Shown piece after piece: positions 9,511-19,537 of a stretch of DNA of 64,000 bases. Under the pieces are notes generated by a model. It had not been told where the DNA came from. It ran no database searches and worked only from the letters and a program-made list of their open reading frames with translations. The position numbers were made by a program, and so were the translations under genes. Origin of the DNA: CBDAUN01 sp965214875 (GTDB taxonomy: Bacteria > Pseudomonadota > Gammaproteobacteria > Arenicellales > JAJDZL01); NCBI GenBank assembly GCA_965214875.1, contig OZ243980.1:2790001-2854000 (forward strand). Reading direction: 5' to 3'. Positions within the stretch are counted from its first letter, which is position 1. Each line of letters opens with the position of its first letter.

Positions 9511-10713
9511 TTGGCAGAACATTTTGATGTCGTAATCATTGGGGGAGCCGCTAACGGTTCGGCTTGCGCTTATTTTCTGACCGCCAATCCGGATTTTGAT
9601 GGAAACGTTGCCATTATCGAGCGAGATCCGACGTTCGCCACAGCAGCCACTTCGCTCAGTTCAAGTTCGATTCGACAGCAGTTTTCGAATGAGATCAACG
9701 TGAAAATCGGAATTTTCGGTGCGCAATTTATCCGAGAGTTCGATAACGCGATGGCCATCGGGGATGACCGGCCCAACATTGAGTTTCACGAAGACGGATA
9801 TTTGTTTCTTGCCGCAAACGATGATCAAGCTCAGATCTTGCGCGAGAATCACAAAGTGCAGGTCGCTTGCGGAGCGGATATCGAGCTTTTGGATGCGCAG
9901 CAAACCAAGGAGGCATTTCCGCATCTGAACGTTTACGATCTGCAACTGGCCAGTTACGGCCGCTCCGGCGAGGGCTGGTTTTCGAACACGGCGCTCATGC
10001 ATGGATTCAGGAAAAAGGCGATTGCGCAAGGTGCACAGTATTTGATTGACGAAGTCGTTGCGATGGAACAAAAGGCTGGTCGAATTACTGCGGTCGAACT
10101 TGCGAGCGGCAAGCGTATCGGATGCGGCGCGGTTGTCAACTGTTCAGGTACAAGTGGGGCTCGCATTGCGTCTATGGCAGGGTTAGAGTTGCCGGTCGAA
10201 CCAAGAAAGCGAACGCTGTTTGTATTCACCTGCGCACAATCGCCGCAAGGCAAGGCTTGCGTCAATGGAGGACGCTTGCCGCTGATGATCGATTCTTCCG
10301 GGGTATTTTGCCGTCCGGAAGGTGGCTGTTTTCTTGCTGGCAATGCACCGGACCCGGATCCGGCTGTCGCTTTGGATGACTATGATCCGCAACACGATGA
10401 ATTCGAAAAAATTTGGGTCGCGCTAGCTGAGCGCGCGGAATGCTTCGAAACGATTCGGCTGGTCAATTTCTGGGCTGGGCATTACGACTACAATGTTCTT
10501 GATCAAAATGCGATTTTGGGTACGCACCATGAAGTTGAGAATTTTATTTTTGTCAACGGCTTTTCTGGTCATGGCTTGCAACAAGCGCCAGCGATGGGTC
10601 GCGGTGTGTCGGAGCTTTTGATCTACGAGGAGTTTCGAACATTGGATTTGCGTCCGCTCAGCTATGAAAGAATCGTCCGCGGCGAAATTTTTCCGGAGAA
10701 GGCAACAATATAG
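9511..10713 (+). CDS. FAD-dependent amine oxidase (D-amino-acid oxidase/sarcosine oxidase type)
   Basis: About 400 residues of the DAO family. The dinucleotide-binding fold begins at FDVVIIGGAANGSA, an acidic IIERD end of the second strand follows, and the C-terminal FVNGFSGHGLQQAPAMGRG segment is the usual second flavin-binding region. The frame is open earlier, but the TTG at 9511, two bases after the previous stop, places the Rossmann strand five residues from the N-terminus. The family oxidises primary or secondary amines such as sarcosine, glycine and D-amino acids. Next to hydantoinase genes, oxidation of an N-methyl or amino-acid product released from a cyclic amide would make sense; this is inference. 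Confidence 0.8.
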   Translation: MAEHFDVVIIGGAANGSACAYFLTANPDFDGNVAIIERDPTFATAATSLSSSSIRQQFSNEINVKIGIFGAQFIREFDNAMAIGDDRPNIEFHEDGYLFLAANDDQAQILRENHKVQVACGADIELLDAQQTKEAFPHLNVYDLQLASYGRSGEGWFSNTALMHGFRKKAIAQGAQYLIDEVVAMEQKAGRITAVELASGKRIGCGAVVNCSGTSGARIASMAGLELPVEPRKRTLFVFTCAQSPQGKACVNGGRLPLMIDSSGVFCRPEGGCFLAGNAPDPDPAVALDDYDPQHDEFEKIWVALAERAECFETIRLVNFWAGHYDYNVLDQNAILGTHHEVENFIFVNGFSGHGLQQAPAMGRGVSELLIYEEFRTLDLRPLSYERIVRGEIFPEKATI

Positions 10714-11202
10714 CCCACCATGCCGAGGCTTTGAGTTCATCATGAATCAACACTTAGCTTCGTAGAAGATATATGCCAGACTACCCAGCATGCAAATGGG
10801 CACGAAACAATTTCCTCGGATACAGTCGAATGTTTGCAGAAGGCATGTTAGAGCGGCAACCGGTTGCGCCGGGCTTTCTGTAAAAGCGGACGGCGGGTCG
10901 ACTATGTCGTTCGCTTGAATCCGGTGTTGTCGAGTCCGGTGCAGATCAAGGTTGTCGGGCAGCTTGGCGCAACATGAATTAGAGCTTGACACAAGGTAAC
11001 ATCCTATCACTTCCCGCACTTGACACCGGACTTTGGTAGCTGGGGGTGTACTGGTTCAATAACTGATCTTGGGGGAAGAACAGTAACGAGGATGATGAAC
11101 TTGATTTTGGCGGCGATGAACGAATAGATAATGACTTGGGGATAATGATTGAAACAGACAAAATTTCCTCGAAGTTAAGTGTAGGTGAGAGGATGATAGG
11201 CT
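10714..11202. other. intergenic region upstream of the LysR gene
   Basis: This 489-base stretch separates the catabolic operon from its probable regulator. No protein-coding frame is convincing. It should hold the promoter of the LysR gene. No operator with clear dyad symmetry could be picked out with confidence. Confidence 0.5.
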
Positions 11203-12117
11203 ATGAGTGTCCGTCGCACACGCCTTCCGCCGCTTAACTCGTTGAAAGCTTTCGAGGCGGTGGCTCGCACAAGAAGCATCAAGTATGCCGCCATGGAATT
11301 GGCGGTCAGTCCGCAGGCAATCAGCCAGCAGATCAAGTTGCTTGAGGAAGTTCTGAATGTGGCTTTATTCGTCCGAAAGGGGCGGACGATCGAGCCCACT
11401 GAAGTGGCTACGACTTTAGCGCGTTTCGTTACTGCTGGATTCGACGAGTTTCAGGAAGGTATCCGCCAGATTCACAACCGCAACATGATGAATCGCATAA
11501 CGTTGAATGTCACCCCATACTTTGCGACTCGGTACTTGTTGCCGAGGCTGGAGCGGTTTCGAAAGAGTGTGCCGAACTCCGACATTCGCCTAACGACGAT
11601 GGTGGAGGTTCCAGATTTCGGACGCGATGACATTGATGTAGGCGTGCAGTGGGGATACGGAGACTGGGAGTTGTATGAAACGACCTTACTGCTAAAGGAC
11701 CACAAGGTGATCTGTTGCAATAGCGAGATCGGCAAAAGAATTGCAGACCCTCGCGACCTTTTGCGCGAAACTTTGTTGCAGCCGGTGGTACGCAATACGA
11801 TGTGGAGCGATATCTTGCGATATCTTGGCTTGCCTGAAGCGCACGATATGCGTGAAATGGCGTTTGATGATGCGGCAACCATGCGCAGAGCGACTCTGTC
11901 CGGCATGGGAATTGGATTGATATCTAGAATTGATGCGATTAGCGATATTCAATCGGGTCATCTCATCGCACCGTTCGGAATTGGTTTGCTGGATGACATG
12001 CCTGAAAAAAACATACCAGGCTTTTACTTGGTGTTGCCAAAATCGCACTATAGGGTTGCGCAAATCAACGAATTCTGCAAATGGATAGAGAATGAGGACT
12101 GGTATGAAGTTCTATAA
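11203..12117 (+). CDS. LysR-type transcriptional regulator (GcvA-like)
   Basis: 304 residues. The N-terminal winged helix-turn-helix reads LPPLNSLKAFEAVARTRSIK and continues through VSPQAISQQIKLLEE, the pattern of the GcvA/AmpR branch, followed by an effector-binding domain that ends near RVAQINEFCKWI. Start is the ATG after a purine-rich stretch. Regulators of this branch control nearby amino-acid catabolic genes, so I infer control of the upstream HyuAB/oxidase operon or the downstream FAD oxidase. No binding site could be assigned. Confidence 0.87.
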   Translation: MSVRRTRLPPLNSLKAFEAVARTRSIKYAAMELAVSPQAISQQIKLLEEVLNVALFVRKGRTIEPTEVATTLARFVTAGFDEFQEGIRQIHNRNMMNRITLNVTPYFATRYLLPRLERFRKSVPNSDIRLTTMVEVPDFGRDDIDVGVQWGYGDWELYETTLLLKDHKVICCNSEIGKRIADPRDLLRETLLQPVVRNTMWSDILRYLGLPEAHDMREMAFDDAATMRRATLSGMGIGLISRIDAISDIQSGHLIAPFGIGLLDDMPEKNIPGFYLVLPKSHYRVAQINEFCKWIENEDWYEVL

Positions 12118-12486
12118 CGGGCTAATGGGCGATCAGTTTCTGTGTGACGGGTGTTTTTCGAGGTGAGAGAGCCGCGCCCAATCGAGGCACTCATCTGGTT
12201 GCTCCAGCAATGTATCCTAGCTGCCTGTTATGTGAGCTTGCTAGTGGCAGCAAACAAACCGAATTAAGATGGCACTCAAGGGCAGTGAGAATGCAGCACT
12301 TCTATCCGACCTCGATTTATTGCGTCCATACCGGATCGATAGCGTATGTTTAGCGAGATGGGAACGCAAACTGCACGGACGCGACACTTGACACTTCATA
12401 ATGCATCCGCTTTAGATTAGACAGATAATTGATGCACTCAATACTGCGATTGTCCGAGTACTATTGCCAGCTTGATCGAAATCAAA
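12118..12486. other. intergenic region before the GlcD-like gene
   Basis: No coding frame is supported here. The stretch may contain the promoter of the downstream FAD oxidase. Nothing else recognisable. Confidence 0.4.
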
Positions 12487-13899
12487 ATGTCTAAAGAATC
12501 AAAACTTGCCAAAGAACTTGCGGGACAACTTGGACCAAATGGCTGGTTGACTGAGGGCATCGACAGCTACTGCCAGGACTGGTTGCGCCGCTACGCTTGC
12601 GAGCCCCTTGGCGTGGCCAGACCAAAGAATGCCGATCAGGTTGCTGCGACTATACGGTCGGCGCAAAAATACAGCGTGCCGGTCACACCGCAGGGTGGCA
12701 ATACGAGCTTGTGCGGCGGTGCGGTGCCAGCGTGGCCGGGGCAAATTGTTCTGTCAATGTCCCGCATGAACAAGGTCGAGCGCCTTGATGTCTCCAACCA
12801 CTGCTTGATCGTTCAATCAGGATGCGTGCTTGGGACAATTCATGAAGTGCTGGCCAAAGAAGATGTCATGTTTCCGATGCATCTTGGATCGGAAGGCAGT
12901 GCTCAGATTGGTGGTTTGATCGCTACCAATGCCGGCGGCAATCATGCGTTTCGCTATGGCATGATGAGCGACCTTGTGCTTGGATTGGAGGTCGTGTTGC
13001 CGGATGGTCAAATCTGGGACGGGATGCGCTATGTGATCAAGGACAATGCGGGATATCAATTGAGAAAATTGTTCTGCGGCTCCGAGGGCACGCTTGGTGT
13101 CATCACGCGTGCCGCACTAAAGCTCTTTCCCAGACCTCGTGCACAAGTCGCAGCTCTCGTGAGTGTTGGCGATTTTGCCGCTTGCGTCAGTGTCGCGACT
13201 AGGCTTTTTCGACAGTATTGCGAATGGGTGTCTGCAGTCGAGTTTTTCTCTGACATTGGGCTCGGCTTCGTTTTACAGCATGTTCCAAATTGTTCATTTC
13301 CGCTTGATTCACGCGCTGCCGCCTACGTGATCATTGAGCTGTCTTCGACATCATCTCTGGTGTCGTTGGCTGAAGTTTTGGAAGAGTTGCTACTGGAATT
13401 GTTCGAGAGTAAAGTCATCTTGGATGGAGTTGTGGCATCAAATGATCGTCAACAAGCCTCCTTTTGGCGGTTGCGTGACGAAATGCCTCAGGGACAATTG
13501 ATGGAAGGGCCCCAAATAAAGCACGACATATCGGTGCCCATTGCAGAAGTTGCCAATTTCATTGACTTAGTCACTCCGCAACTGTACCGGATTGTTCAAG
13601 GAGTTCGGATCAATCCTTTCGGACACCTTGGAGACGGCAACATACACTTCAATCTATCGCCACCACTGGGTCAGGCCGGATTCGCCGGCAAAGAAGATGA
13701 ACTGTCGGCAACAATCTATCGGCAAGCGGAGAAAATGGGAGGCAGTTTTGCAGCAGAGCATGGAGTCGGGCGAACTAAGATCGGTCATGCGAACATGATG
13801 CGCCTGCCTGTTGAGCGACAACTGATGGTGCAGGTCAAGCAGGCCATGGATGGTTCGAAGATGCTAAATCCAGGTGTTATCAACTCAGACAACGCCTAA
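12487..13899 (+). CDS. FAD-linked oxidase, D-2-hydroxyacid dehydrogenase (GlcD/DLD-like)
   Basis: About 470 residues of the FAD-binding type 4 / FAD-linked oxidase C family. The flavin phosphate loop is in VTPQGGNTSLCGGAVP near residue 65, the middle GSEGTLGVITRA motif is present, and the C-terminal metal/substrate region contains FGHLGDGNIHFN and AAEHGVGRTKIG. Homologues oxidise D-lactate, D-2-hydroxyglutarate or glycolate and pass electrons to the respiratory chain. I use the ATG at 12487 rather than an upstream alternative start. It is on the same strand as the LysR gene and may belong to the same pathway, consuming a hydroxy acid product. Confidence 0.85.
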   Translation: MSKESKLAKELAGQLGPNGWLTEGIDSYCQDWLRRYACEPLGVARPKNADQVAATIRSAQKYSVPVTPQGGNTSLCGGAVPAWPGQIVLSMSRMNKVERLDVSNHCLIVQSGCVLGTIHEVLAKEDVMFPMHLGSEGSAQIGGLIATNAGGNHAFRYGMMSDLVLGLEVVLPDGQIWDGMRYVIKDNAGYQLRKLFCGSEGTLGVITRAALKLFPRPRAQVAALVSVGDFAACVSVATRLFRQYCEWVSAVEFFSDIGLGFVLQHVPNCSFPLDSRAAAYVIIELSSTSSLVSLAEVLEELLLELFESKVILDGVVASNDRQQASFWRLRDEMPQGQLMEGPQIKHDISVPIAEVANFIDLVTPQLYRIVQGVRINPFGHLGDGNIHFNLSPPLGQAGFAGKEDELSATIYRQAEKMGGSFAAEHGVGRTKIGHANMMRLPVERQLMVQVKQAMDGSKMLNPGVINSDNA

Positions 13900-13979
13900 A
13901 TTGACGGAGCTCCGAACTAACTGCACAGGCAGCAAGACGTTTTTGAGGCGACTGTGTTGAAGATGTAGCAGAAAACACT

Positions 13980-15278
13980 TCAGGGAATGCGAATGACTTT
14001 CAGCGCCTCATCGCCCAAGTGGTTTATGGCTTTAACCGCAATTCTGCCGGTGGCCGGCTTGTCGAATGCCCGCGACGCATCCGAATGCAGACTTGCCCAT
14101 ATCTCCTCGTTGATTTCCGCTTTGAGCGCTGTCTTCAAACTCTGATAAGGGTTTCCCGAGCCAAGAAAATAGGCGTGACGCACGAAAAAGCTTTCCATGT
14201 CATAGCTGGTATCGATGAACCAGCAGGCAAGTTCATCAGGTTCCGAAGAGCGAACTTCCCCTTTGCCAGGATCGAATATATCAATGCCCTTAATCCTCAC
14301 CTGAAGTTGATCATTTTCAATTTCTTTAATTTCGATGTCGGGCTCGCCGAAAATTACGAACAGGTTTGCATTCCTTGTCTTCTTCAGCTCTGCCGGCATA
14401 TGCAAATCTGCATTCATTCTGGCTTTTAGGATTGGCAATTTGCCCAGTTTATTCAGCTCAGTAGTTTGAGCATCATAGCTAAAAGCGCAAGCAATCAGCA
14501 CATCGAAGCCCGACTCCACAGCTTCTCGTGCCGCAGCTACAAGGTCTTCTCTGCCGACTGTTCCATGTTCGGGGCCAATTAAAACGCCTGCACGCTCCTG
14601 TTTCTTTCCTTTTTGATAGGTGCCTTCCGCGCATATCAGGTCGCCGGGCCAGCCCTGCAATGAAGTGAATGTGATTTTGCTGTGTTTGTCAGGTTGTTGT
14701 ACGCCGGCAGTTTGCAGCTGCTCAAGTATGACCGCATGGAAATCGTGAGCAGGAATTGATAGCGTTGATCTTGATCTACTCTCGGTCGAATCGTTTTCGA
14801 GGGGTTCATCGGCAGAACTGGAGCCTGTCTCGATTGACCGGTGCGGGGTTAGCGACTCGACTGTGAATGGTCCGGAGACCCGAACCTTCTTTGCATTTTC
14901 GCAGGGCTTGTCGTAGAGGCGCTCAAAGTCCGCTCCAGCGGCTATGCATTCATTTATTTGTTGTTGGCGCTTAGCTATGCATGCCCGAAAGTGCTTGTGA
15001 GCTTGACAAGCTTCTTGCGGCCAATCATCGGGAGCTTCATGCGGAACTTCCCATTCAAGTAAAGCCGAGGCTGCCACTTTTTCTCCACTTGGCAGTGTGA
15101 CATTCTTGTTGGTTGCTGTAAAGTCAATTTCGCTGCCTTTACGTCCGCCGACCTTTACAGTGTAGGGTATGTGATGTCCTGACAGAGCGCGGTTCAGTTC
15201 ATCAAGCGCAGATGATATCGCGGAATGACTGGCTTGATGCATTTCGTCGATCTTTTCGTTATTGGCGATTGACTTCAC
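13980..15278 (-). pseudogene. C-terminal half of a large site-specific DNA methyltransferase
   Basis: 432 residues that resemble the rear portion of roughly 900-1000-residue adenine-specific methyltransferases (COG1743/COG2189 type) found with SNF2/DEAD helicase partners. Typical segments are ALLEWEVP near residue 90, RLYDKPCENAKKVRVSGPFTVESLTPHR near residue 140, and the terminal GRIAVKAINHLGDEALKVIR. The catalytic N-terminal part with the DPPY and FxGxG motifs is missing. The open frame begins with a GTG inside a 26-bp sequence identical to an IS1380-type end found elsewhere in the window, so the gene appears cut by that insertion. The remaining frame is intact, so loss may be recent or the fragment may be maintained. 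Family assignment is from remembered motifs. Confidence 0.65.
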
Positions 15279-15302
15279 CCAAAATCCGCGTTAGAGATTT
15301 TT
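15277..15302. repeat. solo IS1380-type terminal sequence
   Basis: Twenty-six bases here are identical, in reverse complement, to the right end of the decayed IS1380 element at about 50123-50148 (core AAAATCCGCGTTAG). The outer side of the end faces the methyltransferase fragment, whose reading frame begins exactly here. Sequence to the right of 15302 no longer matches the element, so only one end remains. Confidence 0.7.
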
Positions 15303-15568
15303 GCGCTTTTGATGGTGAAGCGTGATTTCTTGCAACGGACACTTCGGACCTGGTTTTGCTTCATGCAAGCATTGCTATACACCCATATTGAGTTGTGCGG
15401 ATTTCAAAAATAGCGTCGACACCAAAACACATAAATCACGAAGGACGATTTATTCTTGAGACAGCCAGTATCAGCATGCGTCAACCACATCTCATTAATT
15501 CCAGCGACAGTTCAAGCCGACCTTGAGCGAGAGAAACACCTGTCAGCTTTTTCGGTTGAATTCGACCT

Positions 15569-16906
15569 ATGCCGCACATGTTAAAATCGCCTTCAGTATT
15601 CTTCTTTCAATCGCATCAAGTGAGTCAAGAATTTTTCCCCAAGCCACCGCCAGTCGACCCTTTGCCTGAAGACGTATGGCTGATTCAATCCGACCGCGCC
15701 GAAGTGGGGCGGGAAGCCTTTTTTTGCGGCCGCGATTATGAATACGAGATTTTTCGCAGAGCGATGAAATCACTGAGTTGCGGGCGTGTCGGCGGAGGCA
15801 CGCTAATATTTCAGGGCGCACCGGGAGCTGGAAAATCTGCATTGATGCAAGAATGCATGGAGGCTATCCAGTGCCACTCCACACCGGAAGACCCTTGGGT
15901 TGCAGTCTCGCTCCCACCTGGATCATTAGCATCAGCGGACGATGTCATTATGTATTTGGTTGGCGCGGCCAATAAAGAAAGTCAAAGACTTTCAAGGATT
16001 GATCCGAATTCGACCGCTCGAAAGCTAAACGATTTGCTGCACCTCGGCGAAAAGCTATATGAGGAGTTGTCGGAACGCGGCATTCGAATCGCAGGACTCT
16101 CAGTCGGCGGCAAATCAGGAGATGCCAATCGTCCAAGCTCATCGACACGGGCAGGGCAAATGTTTCTTAGGACCGCTCCTTTGCTCGAAAACTGCCGTCT
16201 GGCGGTGTTTGTGGATGAGGCACAGAATATACCGATCGAAAACGCAACCCAGGATGTTCTTGACTGTCTTCACCGCGACACTCAGGGCATTAGCCTTGTG
16301 ACAGCGTTTTTCGGTTTGAGCGATACAGAGGCAGTGCTGAGGCAATGCGGCTTGTCGAGACTGCCCGACGAACGGACTGTTGATCTGGAGCCTCTTTTGC
16401 TGGAAGACGCGACCAACTCATTGCGGCGAATGCTCAGCACCTACTACGCCGGAACAGACGAGGAGCATGCGGTCTGGGCGAATGCCCTGGCGGAGCTGTC
16501 CCAAGGGTGGCCGCAACATGTCAACCGGATTGGCGTGGCCGCAGGTCGAGTAATTCGCTCCAACGATGGCCGGTTGGACCTTGATCTGCTTGAGTATGCG
16601 CTCGAGGCGGGAGCTAAACGGAAAAATGCCTACTATGCGCGACAACTTGCTGCCACTGGGCTGGATTCACAACTATACAAACAGCTCGCCCTAGCAGCTG
16701 ATCAGCATCCGAAAGGCATATTGTCGCTAAAGCAGCTCAGGCGCATTTCTGCTAGGGAATTAGGAGAGGCGCAGGTGCCATTCGACAAATTTCTGACGAG
16801 AACCCTGCATTTCGGACTGCTGGCACCGGTCAAGAATCTCCCGCAACACTACAGGTTTCCAATACCGTCCATGGGCGAATATCTGCGATCGCTTCCAGTA
16901 GATTAG
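15569..16906 (+). CDS. AAA ATPase (ORC/Cdc6-like), copy 1
   Basis: 445 residues. Walker A is GAPGAGKS at 83-90 and Walker B is LAVFVDEAQN near 211-220; a FGLSDTE segment (sensor-1 region) and a C-terminal helical part with a possible winged helix end in YRFPIPSMGEYLRSLPVD. A second gene with the same architecture lies at 43261-44589 on the opposite strand and aligns over nearly the whole length with more than half the residues identical by eye. The gene stands alone between a truncated methyltransferase and trpB, with no obvious partner. Family knowledge only supports an ATP-driven regulator or loader role in mobile-DNA or defence contexts; function is unknown. Confidence 0.75.
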   Translation: MPHMLKSPSVFFFQSHQVSQEFFPKPPPVDPLPEDVWLIQSDRAEVGREAFFCGRDYEYEIFRRAMKSLSCGRVGGGTLIFQGAPGAGKSALMQECMEAIQCHSTPEDPWVAVSLPPGSLASADDVIMYLVGAANKESQRLSRIDPNSTARKLNDLLHLGEKLYEELSERGIRIAGLSVGGKSGDANRPSSSTRAGQMFLRTAPLLENCRLAVFVDEAQNIPIENATQDVLDCLHRDTQGISLVTAFFGLSDTEAVLRQCGLSRLPDERTVDLEPLLLEDATNSLRRMLSTYYAGTDEEHAVWANALAELSQGWPQHVNRIGVAAGRVIRSNDGRLDLDLLEYALEAGAKRKNAYYARQLAATGLDSQLYKQLALAADQHPKGILSLKQLRRISARELGEAQVPFDKFLTRTLHFGLLAPVKNLPQHYRFPIPSMGEYLRSLPVD

Positions 16907-17472
16907 CCAAACTCCACCTGAATCCTGAAGACTGACGGCCTAAGCGAGATCACCAAGCCGGAGAAAGGGCGTGGCCGCCCGGAACCGCGCATCATCCTGG
17001 TTGCCAACTCGACTTCGATTTCCCGCCCACAGGGCAGCTGTTCATGATCAAGCGGCGGAAGAAGCAATCAGGATGCAAATTCAAGATCAAGGGCAACGAG
17101 GAAGTGGTCTGCGGCACCACCTCGCACAAGTTTTGTCGAGCCGGAGCGAAGGAGGTCCTGTATTCGACCAGAAGGCTCTGGTTGATCGAAGCGTTGCGCC
17201 ATATCCTCGGCAACTCCGATTCGTTCGACGAGGATGGAGGTCGCATGCGCATCGACCGCAGATCACGGAACGTCGACGCACTTCGCCAGCTCGCGCCAGC
17301 AAACCGGCATCGAAGCCGCTTCCCATGGCCGGCGGCTTTCAAGTCGTCGATTTTCTCAGCTTTGGCGGCACTTGCGCTAGAATCAATTCGTCGTATCGGG
17401 CAACGAATCACCACATAGCCATTTCAGTATAATGCATTGCTCAAATGTCCGTTCTGCGGCAGACTGAAGCGA
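16907..17472. other. gene-poor region upstream of trpB
   Basis: Overlapping open frames exist on both strands between 16970 and 17430, but none has recognisable motifs. trpF, often found just upstream of trpB, is not visible. The base composition is higher in GC than the AAA gene. It may be decayed coding sequence; the last 60 bases must contain the trpB ribosome binding site. Confidence 0.4.
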
Positions 17473-18693
17473 ATGAATTACGAATCGCAAATTGAAACTT
17501 ATCGTTCGGGACCGGATGAGTCCGGTCACTTCGGCATCTACGGCGGCAGGTTTGTCGCAGAGACCTTGATGCCGCTCATCCTAAAAGTCGAAAAGGCGTA
17601 TGAGGAAGCCAAAGGCAGTCAAGAATTTTCGTCCGAATTCGAATACTACGCCAAGCACTACATTGGCCGGCCCAGCCCGCTGTATTTTGCTTCGCGCCTG
17701 ACCGAACACTTGAACGGCGCCAAAATCTATTTCAAGCGCGATGAGCTGAATCACACCGGCGCACACAAGATCAACAATACGCTAGGCCAAATCCTTCTCG
17801 CCCGGCGCATGAACAAGACCCGAATCATCGCAGAGACCGGAGCAGGACAGCACGGTGTCGCAACCGCAACAGTCTGCGCGCTGTTCAACCTGCCATGCGT
17901 CGTCTACATGGGCGAGACGGATATCGAAAGGCAAGCCCCAAATGTATTTCGAATGAAGCTGCTCGGAGCCGAAGTGGTACCGGTCACCTCAGGTACCGGC
18001 ACGCTCAAAGATGCGATGAACGAAGCGCTGCGAGACTGGGTCGCCAATGTCGACACCACTTTCTATATTATCGGCACTGTGGCCGGCCCCCATCCCTACC
18101 CTGAAATGGTTCGCGATTTTCAATCCGTAATCGGCAATGAGACGCGAGAACAAATCTTGCAGGCGGAGGGTAAGCTGCCAGATTGCCTGGTCGCTTGCAT
18201 CGGAGGCGGCTCCAACTCGATGGGGCTGTTTCATCCATTCCTCGATGAGACGAGCATTGAAATAATTGGAGTCGAGGCGGCGGGACACGGAATTGAAACG
18301 GGCAGGCACGCCGCTTCTCTTACCGGCGGCCAGCCAGGCATCTTGCATGGCAATCGAACCTACCTGCTTCAAACTGATGATGGTCAGATCATCGATGCCC
18401 ATTCGATTTCCGCAGGACTCGATTACCCGGGCATCGGTCCAGAACATTCCTGGCTTCACGATAGCGGCCGCGTCAACTATGTCTCGGTCACCGACAACGA
18501 AGCGCTGGAAGCGTTCCAGCTTTGCTGCCGCACAGAAGGGATCATCCCTGCGCTGGAACCCGCACATGCGCTCGCGCATGTGGTGAAGATTGCTCCGCAG
18601 ATGGATTCGAACCAGATTCTTGTCATGAACATGTGCGGACGGGGAGACAAGGATGTGTTCGCAGTCGCCGACGCACTAGGGGTATCGATATGA
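17473..18693 (+). CDS. trpB: tryptophan synthase beta chain
   Basis: About 406 residues. It condenses indole with L-serine using pyridoxal phosphate, in the alpha2-beta2 complex with TrpA. The PLP lysine is in HTGAHKINN near residue 98, the phosphate-binding GGGSNSMG is near residue 245, and the N-terminal GHFGIYGGRFVAETLMP is diagnostic. The frame is open further upstream, but the ATG at 17473 gives the expected N-terminus. The stop overlaps the trpA start by four bases (ATGA), so the two are translationally coupled. No trpF or truA lies upstream, unlike many relatives. Confidence 0.97.
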   Translation: MNYESQIETYRSGPDESGHFGIYGGRFVAETLMPLILKVEKAYEEAKGSQEFSSEFEYYAKHYIGRPSPLYFASRLTEHLNGAKIYFKRDELNHTGAHKINNTLGQILLARRMNKTRIIAETGAGQHGVATATVCALFNLPCVVYMGETDIERQAPNVFRMKLLGAEVVPVTSGTGTLKDAMNEALRDWVANVDTTFYIIGTVAGPHPYPEMVRDFQSVIGNETREQILQAEGKLPDCLVACIGGGSNSMGLFHPFLDETSIEIIGVEAAGHGIETGRHAASLTGGQPGILHGNRTYLLQTDDGQIIDAHSISAGLDYPGIGPEHSWLHDSGRVNYVSVTDNEALEAFQLCCRTEGIIPALEPAHALAHVVKIAPQMDSNQILVMNMCGRGDKDVFAVADALGVSI

Positions 18694-19529
18694 CCGGCCA
18701 GTCGCTGCTGAACTCGCGAATCACGCGTAAATTCAGCCAGCTTGAGAGCGAAAACCGTAAAGCCTTCATCGCCTTTCTGACCGCTGGAGACCCCGACTAC
18801 GAAACCAGCGAAAGATTGATTTTCAGGCTGCCGAAAGCGGGTGTCGATGTCATTGAAATCGGCATGCCGTTCTCCGACCCGATGGCGGACGGGCCTGCCA
18901 TTCAAGCATCAAGTCAGCGAGCCCTCAAAGCCGGCATGACACTGAAGAAGACCCTGGATCTGGTGCGCCGTTTCCGCGAGCATGACGCTGAAACGCCAAT
19001 CGTGCTGATGGGGTACTATAATCCGATCTATCGCCACGGCTCCGAAAAGTTCGTGCATGATGCGGTCGCCTGCGGAGCGGATGGCTTGATCATTGTCGAT
19101 TTGCCACCTGAAGAAGACAGTGAATTGTGCGATCCCGCCTTGGCCGCAGGATTGCATTGGATTCGGCTGGTCACACCAACCACCGATAACAATAGAATCA
19201 AGTCGGTCCTTCGAAACGTGAGCGGATTTGTCTACTATATTTCGGTACTCGGCGTAACCGGCGCCGCTTCGGCGGTAAGCGAACAGGTCGGCAAAGCGGT
19301 TGACCGGCTTAGGCAATACACCGATTTGCCGATTGCGGTTGGATTTGGCATCAAGACACCGAAAAATGTCAGCGATGTGGCCAAAGTGGCCGACGGAATC
19401 GTCGTGGGGTCAGCGATTGTCGAACTGGTTCAAAACGGATTGGATGAAAACGGACACGCCAGCACCGATCTGGTTGATCAAGTGCACTCGTTTGTCAAGG
19501 AACTCGCCGCAGCGACTGCTAGCGCATAG
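18690..19529 (+). CDS. trpA: tryptophan synthase alpha chain
   Basis: About 279 residues, a TIM-barrel enzyme that cleaves indole-3-glycerol phosphate and channels indole to TrpB. Signature segments are FLTAGDPDYE with the following IEIGMPFSDPMADGPAIQ (catalytic Glu), and the phosphate-binding VGFGIKTP late in the barrel. The ATG overlaps the trpB stop. Length is normal. The gene ends eight bases from the stop of the oppositely directed fimV-like gene, so the two operons converge; no strong terminator is seen in the gap. Confidence 0.97.
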   Translation: MTGQSLLNSRITRKFSQLESENRKAFIAFLTAGDPDYETSERLIFRLPKAGVDVIEIGMPFSDPMADGPAIQASSQRALKAGMTLKKTLDLVRRFREHDAETPIVLMGYYNPIYRHGSEKFVHDAVACGADGLIIVDLPPEEDSELCDPALAAGLHWIRLVTPTTDNNRIKSVLRNVSGFVYYISVLGVTGAASAVSEQVGKAVDRLRQYTDLPIAVGFGIKTPKNVSDVAKVADGIVVGSAIVELVQNGLDENGHASTDLVDQVHSFVKELAAATASA

Positions 19530-19537
19530 GAATTGAT

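Noticed and set aside
16971..17432. Open frames on both strands upstream of trpB, considered as a trpF or transposase remnant
   Set aside because: No TrpF barrel motif or transposase motif could be found in any frame; left as unassigned.
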